A stretch of 53,622 nt of DNA from an uncultured Flavobacteriaceae bacterium (GTDB taxonomy: Bacteria > Bacteroidota > Bacteroidia > Flavobacteriales > Flavobacteriaceae), in the NCBI GenBank assembly GCA_937923515.1, contig CALDUF010000060.1, forward strand, positions 1 through 53,622, read 5' to 3'. Position numbers and translations under genes: made by a program. This document shows, one piece after another, positions 1 to 7,901 of this stretch. Position 1 is the stretch's first letter. Each line of letters opens with the position of its first letter. The notes under the pieces are model-generated. The model was not told the DNA's origin, did no database searches, and worked only from the letters and a program-made list of their open reading frames with translations.

Positions 1-3
1 GTT

Positions 4-444
4 ATGCAATTATTTAAAGAATTTAAGGAGTTTGCTGTAAAAGGCAATATGATGGATATGGCCATTGGTATAATTATCGGTGCAGCTTTTAATAAAGTTA
101 TTGATGTACTGGTTAAAAAAGTAATGTTGCCACCATTATCACTACTAACAGATGGTGTTAATTTTCAGAATAAAAAAATTATTTTAAAAGCAGCAGCAAA
201 AGCAGCAGATGGTGCCATTATTACTGAAGAAGTTGCTATTGGTTACGGCGCTTTAGGAGAGGCTTTTATAGACTTTTTTATAATTGGTTTTACCGTATTT
301 ATAGTAGTTAAATTTATGAACCGTTTAAAGAAGAAAGCACAAGACACCAAAGATGTAACAGTTGAAACACCAAAAGATATTGAGTTGCTTGATAAACTTA
401 CCCAATTAATGGAAGAGCAAAATGCACTTTTAAAATCTAGATAA
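4..444 (+). CDS. mscL: Large-conductance mechanosensitive channel MscL
   Basis: Homopentameric inner-membrane channel that opens under membrane tension during hypo-osmotic shock and releases solutes. The 146-residue length fits the family. The N-terminus (FKEFAVKGNMMDMAIGIIIGAAF) contains the amphipathic helix and the Gly/Ala-rich first membrane helix that lines the pore. A periplasmic loop rich in Ala/Lys follows (about residues 50-80), then a second membrane helix (FIDFFIIGFTVFIVVKF) and a charged cytoplasmic helix ending in LMEEQNALLK. The ATG lies three bases into the window, so any promoter is outside. It converges on the kbl gene with a 6-bp gap. An MscS-type channel is encoded about 33 kb downstream, so the cell has both types. 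Confidence 0.97.
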   Translation: MQLFKEFKEFAVKGNMMDMAIGIIIGAAFNKVIDVLVKKVMLPPLSLLTDGVNFQNKKIILKAAAKAADGAIITEEVAIGYGALGEAFIDFFIIGFTVFIVVKFMNRLKKKAQDTKDVTVETPKDIELLDKLTQLMEEQNALLKSR

Positions 445-450
445 TATTTT

Positions 451-1638
451 CTAAATAACGTCTAATTGTTTTCCAATTTTTGTGAAAGCATCAATTGCTT
501 TTTGAATGTGTGCTTTATCGTGTGCTGCAGATAATTGCACGCGTATTCTAGCTTTGTCTCTAGGCACAACAGGGTAGAAGAACCCTATCACATAAATACC
601 TTCATCCAAAAGTTTTTTCGCAAAAGTTTGCGCCAAATTAGCATCGTATAGCATTATTGGCACAATGGGATGAATACCTGGAATGATATCAAAACCTGCT
701 TTTGTCATTTCTGTTCTAAAGAACGTAGTATTATCTTCTAGTTTATCTCTTAAAGCAGTTGTATTTGCGATGATATCAAAAACCTTAAGTGTAGCCCCAA
801 CAATAGCAGGCGCAAGGGTGTTAGAAAATAAATACGGTCTGGAATGTTGACGTAAAATAGCAACAATTTCTTTTCTAGCTGCTGTAAAACCTCCCGAGGC
901 ACCGCCCAATGCTTTTCCATACGTTCCTGTAATTATATCTACACGATCCATAACATTATGGAGTTCGTGCACACCTCTACCTGTTTCGCCTATAAAGCCA
1001 GTAGAATGGCACTCGTCAATCATTACCAAAGCTTCATATTTATCGGCTAAATCGCAAATTTTATCAAGTGGTGCAATTTTACCATCCATAGAAAATGATC
1101 CATCGGTAACTATTAATTTTCGTCTTGCAGCACTGGCAGCCTTAAGTTGTGCTTCTAAATCTGACATATCACAATTCTTATATCTAAAGCGTTGTGCTTT
1201 ACACAAGCGCACACCATCAATAATAGAGGCGTGGTTTAGTGCATCAGAAATTATGGCATCTTCTTTAGATAAAAGCGGTTCAAATAATCCACCATTAGCA
1301 TCAAAAGCGGCTGCGTATAAAATACAATCTTCCATACCCAAAAATTCAGCAGTTTTTTGCTCTAAAGTTTTATGAATGTCTTGCGTACCACAAATAAAAC
1401 GAACTGAAGACAAGCCGAAACCATGTGATTTTAGCGTATCAATTCCTGCATTAATAACCCGTTCATCCGAGGATAAACCTAAATAATTATTAGCACAAAA
1501 ATTTAAAACATCAGGGTTTGATAGTGTATCTATTTCGGCACCTTGTTTAGAAGTGATGACACGTTCATCTTTATACAAACCACTTTCTTTTATATGCTTT
1601 AAATCGTCTTGAAATTGTTGTTTTATAGCTCCGTACAT
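451..1638 (-). CDS. kbl: Glycine C-acetyltransferase (2-amino-3-ketobutyrate CoA ligase)
   Basis: PLP enzyme of the alpha-oxoamine synthase group. It cleaves 2-amino-3-ketobutyrate with CoA to give glycine and acetyl-CoA, the second step of threonine catabolism. The 395-residue length matches E. coli Kbl. Visible family marks are [10 protein letters not shown] near residue 48, the PLP ring-contacting DECHSTG at about 208-214, and the Schiff-base lysine K242 in GTYGKALGG. It begins 3 bp after the stop of the threonine dehydrogenase gene on the same strand, so the two very likely form one transcript. This context separates it from related 8-amino-7-oxononanoate synthases (BioF). Confidence 0.95.
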   Translation of the reverse strand: MYGAIKQQFQDDLKHIKESGLYKDERVITSKQGAEIDTLSNPDVLNFCANNYLGLSSDERVINAGIDTLKSHGFGLSSVRFICGTQDIHKTLEQKTAEFLGMEDCILYAAAFDANGGLFEPLLSKEDAIISDALNHASIIDGVRLCKAQRFRYKNCDMSDLEAQLKAASAARRKLIVTDGSFSMDGKIAPLDKICDLADKYEALVMIDECHSTGFIGETGRGVHELHNVMDRVDIITGTYGKALGGASGGFTAARKEIVAILRQHSRPYLFSNTLAPAIVGATLKVFDIIANTTALRDKLEDNTTFFRTEMTKAGFDIIPGIHPIVPIMLYDANLAQTFAKKLLDEGIYVIGFFYPVVPRDKARIRVQLSAAHDKAHIQKAIDAFTKIGKQLDVI

Positions 1639-1641
1639 AGT

Positions 1642-2595
1642 TTAGGCGTTTTCGGTATTATAGGTTTCTTTCAAATGTTTAATCATATCCTTTGTCATGG
1701 ACTTTAAATCGTATTTTGGTTTCCAAGCCCAATCGTTTCTAGCTTCAGTGTCATCAATACTATTGGGCCAAGAGTCTGCAATTTGCTGTCTAAAATCTGG
1801 TGTATAAACCATTTTGAAATTAGGCATAATTTGAGAAATAGCCTTTTCTAATGCTTTGGGAGTAAAACTCATACTAGCAATATTATACGAAGTTCTGGTT
1901 TTAATAGCATCTTTTGGTGCGCTCATGAGTTCAATGGTAGCTCTAATGGCATCATCCATATAAATCATTGGCAATCCAGACGATTCATTTAAAAAACAGG
2001 TGTATTCTTCTTGTTTTACCGCGTAATGATAGGCATCAACAGCATAGTCTGTAGTGCCACCACCAGGAGAGGTTTGGTGCCCAATAACTCCAGGATACCG
2101 TAAGGAGCGTACATCTAAATTATATTTTAGAAAATAATAGTTTGCCCAATGTTCGCCCGCAGCTTTACTCATACCATAAACAGTGGTTGGAGTTAAAAAA
2201 AAGTCTTGTGGCGTATTGTTTTTAGGGGCATTATTGCCATATACAGCAATAGAACTCGGGTAAAATACTTTGTGTATGCTGTTTAAGCGTGCAGCTTCTA
2301 AAACGTTAAGAAAAGTATTATTATTAATGTCCCATGTTCTTAACGGTTGCTTTTCGCCACTAGCAGATAAAATAGCAGCCATGTGGTATATTTCAGTAAT
2401 ATGGTGTTCTTTAATAATATGTTGAATATTATTAAAATCTGTAGCGTCAAGAAATTCAAAAACACCAACAAAAGCAGCATTATACTTAATATCTGTAGCA
2501 ATAACGTTGTTAATACCGTAAGTGTTTTGAAGTGCTTTTGTTAGCACCGAACCTAATTGCCCGTTTGCGCCAGTAATTAATATTTTGGTAGCCAT
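1642..2595 (-). CDS. tdh: L-threonine 3-dehydrogenase, short-chain (UDP-galactose-epimerase-like) type
   Basis: Extended short-chain dehydrogenase of 317 residues that oxidises threonine to 2-amino-3-ketobutyrate with NAD+. The Rossmann motif GANGQLG is at residues 9-15, and the catalytic pair Y140/K144 lies in TVYGMSKAAGEHW. Residues such as TPTTVYG and YPGVIGH, and the length, match the epimerase-like TDH of bacteria that lack the zinc-dependent Tdh. Adjacency to kbl (3-bp gap, same strand) strongly supports the substrate. Without that neighbour it could only be called an NAD-dependent epimerase. It is divergent from an Lrp/AsnC regulator, which may control it. The symbol tdh is used for function, not homology to the E. 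coli zinc enzyme. Confidence 0.88.
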   Translation of the reverse strand: MATKILITGANGQLGSVLTKALQNTYGINNVIATDIKYNAAFVGVFEFLDATDFNNIQHIIKEHHITEIYHMAAILSASGEKQPLRTWDINNNTFLNVLEAARLNSIHKVFYPSSIAVYGNNAPKNNTPQDFFLTPTTVYGMSKAAGEHWANYYFLKYNLDVRSLRYPGVIGHQTSPGGGTTDYAVDAYHYAVKQEEYTCFLNESSGLPMIYMDDAIRATIELMSAPKDAIKTRTSYNIASMSFTPKALEKAISQIMPNFKMVYTPDFRQQIADSWPNSIDDTEARNDWAWKPKYDLKSMTKDMIKHLKETYNTENA

Positions 2596-2764
2596 AATTA
2601 TCAGAATATCATCAGTATAAATTTATAAATAAAGCTACTATAATGATTAAAAATTCTGTTAATATCTTCTAAAAAAGTGATTTAATCTTTTAATATTATA
2701 ATTTGCACATATATTTACTTTTACATAGTTTTATTTTATAAGTTAAAAGTAATTTTTACTGCAT

Positions 2765-3226
2765 ATGGAACGACTTGACGCTATTGATCTTAAAATACTT
2801 AGGATATTACAAACAGATTCTAAAAAAACCACAAAGGATATCGCTAATGTATTACACTTAACTGCTTCACCAGTTTATGAAAGGATAAGGCGTTTAGAAA
2901 AAAACGGTTATATTAAAAAGTATGTGGCTTTAATAGATAAAACGTTAATAAATTGTCCTATTACAGCAGTTTGCATGGTGTCTCTACGGTATCACGACGA
3001 AGGTTTTATTGATAAGTTTGACAGACAAATAAAAGCACTCCCAGAGGTTCAAGAATGTTACCACATGGCTGGAAAAGTAGATTTCTTTTTAAAAATTAAT
3101 TTACGAAGTCTTGAAGATTACCACGAATTTGTGAGGCTAAAACTTTCTAAAATTGAAAATATAGGTGTTTTAGAAAGTTATTTTGTTTTAAAAGAAATTA
3201 AAGCCACTACCGAATACCACTTTTGA
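2765..3226 (+). CDS. Lrp/AsnC family transcriptional regulator
   Basis: A 153-residue feast/famine regulator. The N-terminal winged HTH starts LDAIDLKILRILQTDSKKTTKDIA, with the recognition helix around SPVYERIRRLEKNGYI (residues about 36-52). The C-terminal half is the RAM (ACT-like) effector-binding and oligomerisation domain. Lrp-family proteins usually bind an amino acid and often regulate a divergent gene. Here the divergent operon is tdh-kbl, so threonine or glycine sensing is a reasonable inference, but the effector is not shown by sequence. It is a distinct paralog of the second Lrp-type gene at 15745. The gene converges on the HAD phosphatase gene with a 3-bp gap. Confidence 0.92.
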   Translation: MERLDAIDLKILRILQTDSKKTTKDIANVLHLTASPVYERIRRLEKNGYIKKYVALIDKTLINCPITAVCMVSLRYHDEGFIDKFDRQIKALPEVQECYHMAGKVDFFLKINLRSLEDYHEFVRLKLSKIENIGVLESYFVLKEIKATTEYHF

Positions 3227-3229
3227 CGG

Positions 3230-3901
3230 TTATTTTAAAGCAATTTTGAATGCCTTGGTAATAGTATCAAAATAAATATCTTTAAAATTGCTAATCACTT
3301 TATCAGCTTTAGTATAATCTTGGTTTTTAGAATGAAAGCTATCATACCCAACGCAATAAATACCAGCAGATTTAGCAGCTTGTATGCCGTTTGTAGAATC
3401 TTCAATAACTAAGCACTCGTTGCTTTTAAAACCTGAAGCTACAGCAGCTTTTTCAAAAATTTCAGGATGTGGTTTTGATGCTTTTAAATCTGCGCCGCTT
3501 AGTTTTGCTTTAAAATATTGATTTAAATCAAAACGCTCAAAAATCATATTGATACTTGGCATAGAGGCAGAAGATGCTAAAACAAGGGTTAACCCATTGC
3601 TGTGATAGTTTTTTATCAAATCTAGCACACCATCAATTAAACCAAAGCTAGTGTTTGTTTTAAAAAATGCTTTATAATGTTCTCGTTTTAAGGCAACTAA
3701 AGTTTCTGGTGTTTCTTTTAGATTAAAATGATCGCAAAGTTGTTTACATATGTTTAATGTTGATTGCCCAGTAAAAGATTCGTAAAGCGTTTGAGAAACA
3801 GTAATACCTACATCATCAAACATATCATAATAGGCTTTGCGATGCATCGGTTCACTATCAATAATAACACCATCCATATCAAAAATTACCGCTTTTAGCA
3901 T
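3230..3901 (-). CDS. HAD-superfamily sugar-phosphatase / beta-phosphoglucomutase-like hydrolase
   Basis: Cytoplasmic HAD hydrolase of 223 residues, subfamily IA with an alpha-helical cap. Motif I is FDMDGVIIDSEP (nucleophile D8, acid/base D10). Motif II is the serine in VLASSAS, motif III the lysine in SKPHPEIF, and motif IV EDSTNGIQAAKSAG. The motif I form DxDGVxxDSEP and the short cap are typical of the beta-PGM/HxpB-type branch acting on phosphosugars. The exact substrate cannot be read from sequence. It overlaps no gene, and its start is 84 bp from the preferred start of the divergent metal-receptor gene. Confidence 0.88.
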   Translation of the reverse strand: MLKAVIFDMDGVIIDSEPMHRKAYYDMFDDVGITVSQTLYESFTGQSTLNICKQLCDHFNLKETPETLVALKREHYKAFFKTNTSFGLIDGVLDLIKNYHSNGLTLVLASSASMPSINMIFERFDLNQYFKAKLSGADLKASKPHPEIFEKAAVASGFKSNECLVIEDSTNGIQAAKSAGIYCVGYDSFHSKNQDYTKADKVISNFKDIYFDTITKAFKIALK

Positions 3902-3985
3902 CTTAGTTTTTTTTACGAAGATATAGGATTATGTGTGTTTTTGTTTTAGTTGATTGTAAAAATGTTTAGGTTTAAAGAAATTATT

Positions 3986-4759
3986 ATGAAAGATCAACTT
4001 AATAGAATTTTACATCTAGAGAAGATACCTAAACGTATCGTGTGTTTAGTACCAAGTCAAACCGAATTGTTATGCGATTTAGGTTTAAAATCCTTTATTG
4101 TTGGTGTTACTAAGTTTTGCGTACATCCTAGTGATATCAAATCTAAAGCGAAGGTTTTGGGCGGTACAAAACAAATTAATTTTGATACATTAAAAGCATT
4201 ACAACCAGATATCATATTGTGTAATAAAGAAGAAAATACAAAAGCCATTGTAGACGTTTGTGAAACTATATGTCCTGTTCATGTTTCTGATGTTTTTGAT
4301 TTAAACGATAGTTATAAACTTATAGAACAATACGGTACAGTATTTAAAGTAGAACAAATTGCCGCAGCTATAATTACTAAAATACAGTATGAGTTTGAAG
4401 CTTTTCAGTCTTATATTAAAAATAAACCCTATTTAAACACCTTGTATTTTATTTGGAAATCTCCTTGGATGATTGCAGGACAAAACACCTTTATAAATTA
4501 TCTATTAGCGCTAAATAAATTTGAAAATTACACTAAAGTAACTCGTTATCCAGAAATTGAATTGAAACAGGATGAGAATATAGCTTTAGTATTGTTGTCA
4601 AGTGAACCTTATCCCTTTAAAAGTAATCATATAAGAGAATTAGAGGCATTTTACCCCAAAGCCAACATACTATTGGTTGATGGCGAAATGTTTTCTTGGT
4701 ACGGATCTAGATTAACTAAAGCTTTTAATTATTTTAAAGCGCTCCATGCGCGTCTTTAG
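3986..4759 (+). CDS. Cobalamin/metal-chelate receptor-like protein (BtuF fold) without signal peptide
   Basis: Resembles the periplasmic helical-backbone metal receptor family (BtuF, FecB). It has the opening strand PKRIVCLVPSQTELLCDLG, then FIVGVTKFCVHP, GGTKQINFDTLKALQPDIILCNKEEN, and a C-terminal lobe ending DGEMFSWYGSRLTKAFNYF. I place the start at 3986 (MKDQLNRIL, 257 aa). An ATG at 3962 and a TTG at 3950 in the same frame add a short charged extension but no hydrophobic signal. The protein therefore appears cytoplasmic, unlike classical BtuF. Such soluble forms are common in Bacteroidota and may have a non-transport role. It shares its divergent promoter region with the HAD gene, and its last 26 bp overlap a small ORF on the other strand. 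Confidence 0.75.
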   Translation: MKDQLNRILHLEKIPKRIVCLVPSQTELLCDLGLKSFIVGVTKFCVHPSDIKSKAKVLGGTKQINFDTLKALQPDIILCNKEENTKAIVDVCETICPVHVSDVFDLNDSYKLIEQYGTVFKVEQIAAAIITKIQYEFEAFQSYIKNKPYLNTLYFIWKSPWMIAGQNTFINYLLALNKFENYTKVTRYPEIELKQDENIALVLLSSEPYPFKSNHIRELEAFYPKANILLVDGEMFSWYGSRLTKAFNYFKALHARL

Positions 4760-4880
4760 GAAATTCTACTTTGCTAATATCATCAACAAAGTTTGCAATT
4801 GTTTTTTCTATTTCTTTCAAACTTATAAACTTACTACTGTTAATCTTTATTTTACCAACTTTACAAAAATGGGGACTCAT
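4734..4880 (-). CDS. Possible 48-residue protein of unknown function
   Basis: An ATG-started frame of 48 codons reading MSPHFCKVGKIKIN, then LKEIEKTIANFVDD, ending EFPKDAHGAL. Its amphipathic helix and balanced Lys/Glu/Asp content look more like a real protein than antisense noise, and most of it lies outside the neighbouring gene. The last 26 bp overlap the 3-prime end of the convergent receptor-like gene. It is followed upstream by another small same-strand gene at 4969-5151, so the two could share a transcript. I do not recognise the family. No clear promoter is visible. Confidence 0.4.
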   Translation of the reverse strand: MSPHFCKVGKIKINSSKFISLKEIEKTIANFVDDISKVEFPKDAHGAL

Positions 4881-4968
4881 AATTAACTTTTTTAATAAAT
4901 TACGTAATACTTAATTACTTAGACGTCAAGATGATGTTAAAAAAACATTAAACTAAATTTTTTATTTT

Positions 4969-5151
4969 TTAGTTATTTCTATCGAGATATTTAAGTTTAT
5001 TAAGTTTGTTCAACAACTTAATAGCCTTATACTCTGAGAAATCGCTTAACGACGCGTCAATTTGTTTAAAATTATACGCCTGTTCAATAAGATGTTTATA
5101 TTTCTTATGCAATAATAGTTTGTGTTCTATTAAGCTATTATTATTTTTCAT
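4969..5151 (-). CDS. Small helical protein, Lacal_2735-like
   Basis: A 60-residue, highly charged all-helical protein. The core KYKHLIEQAYNFKQIDASLSD followed by EYKAIKLLNKLNKLK has the shape of the small Flavobacteriaceae proteins annotated as Lacal_2735 family (a ...YKxLxEEAYxLSxxxRxxSDxKxxEAxxLxxxIxxL pattern). That family assignment is from memory of the pattern and has not been checked by a search. Function is unknown; it is probably cytoplasmic and a two-helix hairpin. The longer antisense frame on the other strand is Cys/Phe/Leu-rich and is judged a shadow. Confidence 0.6.
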   Translation of the reverse strand: MKNNNSLIEHKLLLHKKYKHLIEQAYNFKQIDASLSDFSEYKAIKLLNKLNKLKYLDRNN

Positions 5152-5334
5152 AACGATGATTATTAAACACTTACAAGATATGTTAAATTTTGTTTACTTA
5201 AAAAGCAAAAACATTAAACATTTTTGTATTTTTTTGAAATCATTAATTTTTTTATCAATACAGCAAAACTTTCAAAATCAGTTATAAATTTTATAACCGT
5301 ACTTATTGTGTTTATCTCAACAAAAAAGGCAATA

Positions 5335-5365
5335 AAAAAGTCGAATGCTAGTATTCGACTTTTTT
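5335..5365. terminator. Rho-independent terminator (bidirectional)
   Basis: A 12-bp perfect stem (5335-5346 with 5353-5364) around a 6-nt loop GCTAGT, with A-run and T-run on the two sides. It ends the DUF4197 gene (minus strand) and could also stop transcription from the plus strand. Confidence 0.85.
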
Positions 5366-5386
5366 AATTACATAAAGTTTATAAAT

Positions 5387-6091
5387 CTAGTCTTGTAAAG
5401 CAAAAACACGTTTTAACAATGCTGTAGTTCTAGATGCAGTTTTGTTTCTAATTTCTTTTTCTTCAACGGCAATCATAGTGTACACACCTTTTAAAGCTTC
5501 ATTAGTTACGTAATCTGTTAAATCAGGGTTTACTTCATTAGTAAAAGGTAAACCATTGTATTTATTAATTAGATTGCGCCATATATCGTCTGCCCCAACT
5601 TTATTGAAAGAGTTTTTAATAACGGGGTTAAATTTTGCATAAAGTGCTGTTTGTGTTTTAGAAGTTAAATACTCAGTAGCTGCAGCATCGTTACCTAGCA
5701 GTATATTTTTTGCATCAGTAAATGTAATACCTTTTACAGCATCTATAAAAATAGGTGTAGCCTCTTTTACTGCATCTTCAGCAGCTCTGTTTAGCACTTT
5801 TAAACCTTCATCAGCTAATTGGGTTAACCCTATATTGCGTAACGCTTTATCTACTTTTTGTAAGTCTTCAGGTAAAAGAATTTTTACTAAATCATTTTTA
5901 AAGAAACCGTCTTTTTGTGTAAGTTTTGTTACTTGTTTATCTATACCAAAGTCTAAAGCTTCTTTTAATCCAGAGCCTATTTCAGCATTTGTTAAAACAC
6001 CACCTTGTGGTAATTGGTCGATAACACCTTGCAATTCTGCACATGATATCAAATTGAAGATTAAAACAAAGCACCATATTTTACGTATCAT
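5387..6091 (-). CDS. DUF4197 family lipoprotein
   Basis: A 234-residue lipoprotein from the ATG at 6091. The signal sequence MIRKIWCFVLIFNLISCAE has a lipobox-like end with the lipidated Cys at about residue 17. Upstream in-frame codons to 6148 would spoil this signal, so I reject the longer frame. The mature part (LTNAEIGSGLKEALDFGID, then FTDAKNILLGNDAAATEYL, then a C-terminal region ending TTALLKRVF) matches the DUF4197 pattern. These are helical proteins of unknown function found mainly in Bacteroidota and Proteobacteria. It is monocistronic, with a strong terminator 22 bp after the stop and a good minus-7 box 19 bp upstream of the start. Confidence 0.88.
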   Translation of the reverse strand: MIRKIWCFVLIFNLISCAELQGVIDQLPQGGVLTNAEIGSGLKEALDFGIDKQVTKLTQKDGFFKNDLVKILLPEDLQKVDKALRNIGLTQLADEGLKVLNRAAEDAVKEATPIFIDAVKGITFTDAKNILLGNDAAATEYLTSKTQTALYAKFNPVIKNSFNKVGADDIWRNLINKYNGLPFTNEVNPDLTDYVTNEALKGVYTMIAVEEKEIRNKTASRTTALLKRVFALQD

Positions 6092-6109
6092 AGTATTTAA
6101 TTTTTTTAT

Positions 6110-6117
6110 CAAATATA
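6110..6117 (-). promoter_or_regulatory. Candidate minus-7 box for the DUF4197 gene
   Basis: Reads TATATTTG on the minus strand, an exact fit to the Bacteroidota TAnnTTTG box. It lies 18 bp before the ATG at 6091. No convincing minus-33 TTG is seen at the usual spacing. Confidence 0.5.
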
Positions 6118-6364
6118 CATTTAAGCCTTTATATAAAATGAAAAACATCCAATATAAATATTGAATGTTTTGTAATGTAAATAATCAAATTAATCCCTCA
6201 ATCAATAAGATATTTCTAATAGTAAGACACACAAATTATTAATACGTCACTTTTCAGGTTAATTTTCGTTAATTTGTTATAATAAATGAAGAAGTTTGTA
6301 CAAAATACTATTTTAGCACAATAGTTGTTATGTATATTGTGAATTACCTTTTTTAAATTTTGAA

Positions 6365-7480
6365 ATGAAAATAAAAAGCTTACTGTTAATACTTATTGTA
6401 TTTCCAATTCTTTCGTCTGCACAGATTAAAGTATCCGAAATTATAAAAAAATCATCTTTAGCTGACGACGATGAAAATGCATTGTATTTTGTGGATTTTT
6501 GGGCTACTTGGTGTGGACCATGTATAGCTGCTGAAAAACAACTCTCTAGTTTACAACGCCAGTATCCAAAGAATTTTTATATCATGTCTTTGTCTCAAGA
6601 AAATTCACAGATAGTTAAAAACTTTACATTAAAACATGATTTAAAGTTAGGCGTAGCTATTGATTTTGATGGAGAAGCGTTTGCAAAACACAATATAGCT
6701 AGTTTGCCTTACGGTATATTATTTAATGCCCGTGGCGAAAAGCTTTGGGAAGGCCACCCAGCAGATTTTAAGACCTATCATATAGATGGGTATTTAAGCA
6801 CAAATACAGATAAAGTTTCTGTTGAAAATATGTTTGATTTGCAATCTTACAAACCTATAGCCATACCTAAAGAAGCCGATTTAAAGCGCGATTATGAAAT
6901 TGTTGAAATAAACGAGTCCTTCGAAACTCTTGAGGTTATCGAAAAAGATGATTTTTTGCAATTAACAGGAAATTTAAAAGATATTATAGCATACACTAAT
7001 TATGCTTATAAAAATCAAGTTGATATGCCATCGGATGTTAATAAAACTTACCGTATGAAATTTAAGTATGATTCTAGGGCATTGCGACAAATGGAAAGAA
7101 TTATTTTAAAATACCTTAAGCTAAGACGTAAAGATACTTCTGCTAACGGAGAAGCACTTTTTTTAAACTTGTCTGGTGCTCGTTTTTGGGATGCAGACCA
7201 AATTAATTGGGGACGAGATACCCCACATTTTTTAATTGGAAGTTCTGATATTCAAGCTGATAATGTATCATTAAATCAAATGAGCTTTCAGTTGGCTAAC
7301 TTGTTAGAGTTACCAGTTATAATTAGCGATGAAGCATTTGCTGATGATTTGCATGACTGGGAAGTACACTATAAATACTACGATTTGATGGCGTCTAATT
7401 TATTTGACAATTACGGTGTAAAGGTTGAAAAAAAGATAGTAAAGTACCCAATGTATATTATAACCAAAAAGTCTTCTTAA
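6365..7480 (+). CDS. Secreted thioredoxin-fold protein with a C-terminal domain
   Basis: A 371-residue exported protein. It has a signal peptide (MKIKSLLLILIVFPILSSAQ, cleavage after SSA) and a thioredoxin-like domain with the redox motif WCGPC in FWATWCGPCIAAEKQL at about residues 46-60. The thioredoxin cis-proline equivalent is in ASLPYGILFNARG. After about residue 150 comes a domain of about 220 residues rich in aromatic and charged residues that I do not recognise. TlpA/ResA-like thiol oxidoreductase activity in the periplasm is the likely role. The gene stands alone; there is no cytochrome-maturation gene nearby. Confidence 0.85.
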   Translation: MKIKSLLLILIVFPILSSAQIKVSEIIKKSSLADDDENALYFVDFWATWCGPCIAAEKQLSSLQRQYPKNFYIMSLSQENSQIVKNFTLKHDLKLGVAIDFDGEAFAKHNIASLPYGILFNARGEKLWEGHPADFKTYHIDGYLSTNTDKVSVENMFDLQSYKPIAIPKEADLKRDYEIVEINESFETLEVIEKDDFLQLTGNLKDIIAYTNYAYKNQVDMPSDVNKTYRMKFKYDSRALRQMERIILKYLKLRRKDTSANGEALFLNLSGARFWDADQINWGRDTPHFLIGSSDIQADNVSLNQMSFQLANLLELPVIISDEAFADDLHDWEVHYKYYDLMASNLFDNYGVKVEKKIVKYPMYIITKKSS

Positions 7481-7850
7481 TAGTTTTCCTATCAACAAAT
7501 TAATAATTTAAGTACACCGTTAATAGACTATTAAATACTTATGTACTTACGCATGTATTATCACTAACCTGTGCGTTTACACTATGCTATTCTGTGTTTA
7601 TTAATACCCTACTTGCAGTTCTAATATGTGTAGCAAAAGAGACCGTGCAAGTATACTGTAGTAAATATTGTTGCGTAGCGCTTGTTAGAGCTATAATTAT
7701 TTAAGTTGAATTTGTTTATTGATACTATCATTATGCATTTTAAAAAGCTATAATAACTGGGCCGTATGTGCCTCTTTATTTAATTCTCTTAGTACTTTAC
7801 AAATAAATTGAATCTATATGAACTTATTTGGCGGGATCATATAAAACAAA
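7481..7850. other. Intergenic stretch, no gene seen
   Basis: About 370 bp between the thioredoxin-fold gene and the OmpA-family terminator. All frames are short and broken. No tRNA cloverleaf or repeat arms were found by eye. Confidence 0.5.
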
Positions 7851-7878
7851 AAAAAGACGCCATTAAGGCGTCTTTTTT
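7851..7878. terminator. Rho-independent terminator (bidirectional)
   Basis: Stem AAAAAGACGCC pairs with GGCGTCTTTTT around a short loop (ATTAA), with T-runs on both strands. It ends the OmpA-family gene on the minus strand. Confidence 0.85.
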
Positions 7879-7901
7879 AAATAAGTTGTTAAACTAAATT
7901 T

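Noticed and set aside
5006-5287. 93-codon plus-strand frame over the small helical gene
   Set aside because: Cys/Phe/Leu-rich composition typical of antisense shadows; the minus-strand 60-residue frame looks like a real family.
7481-7850. tRNA or small RNA in the gap before the OmpA-family gene
   Set aside because: No cloverleaf, no paired arms and no promoter-terminator pair apart from the OmpA terminator.
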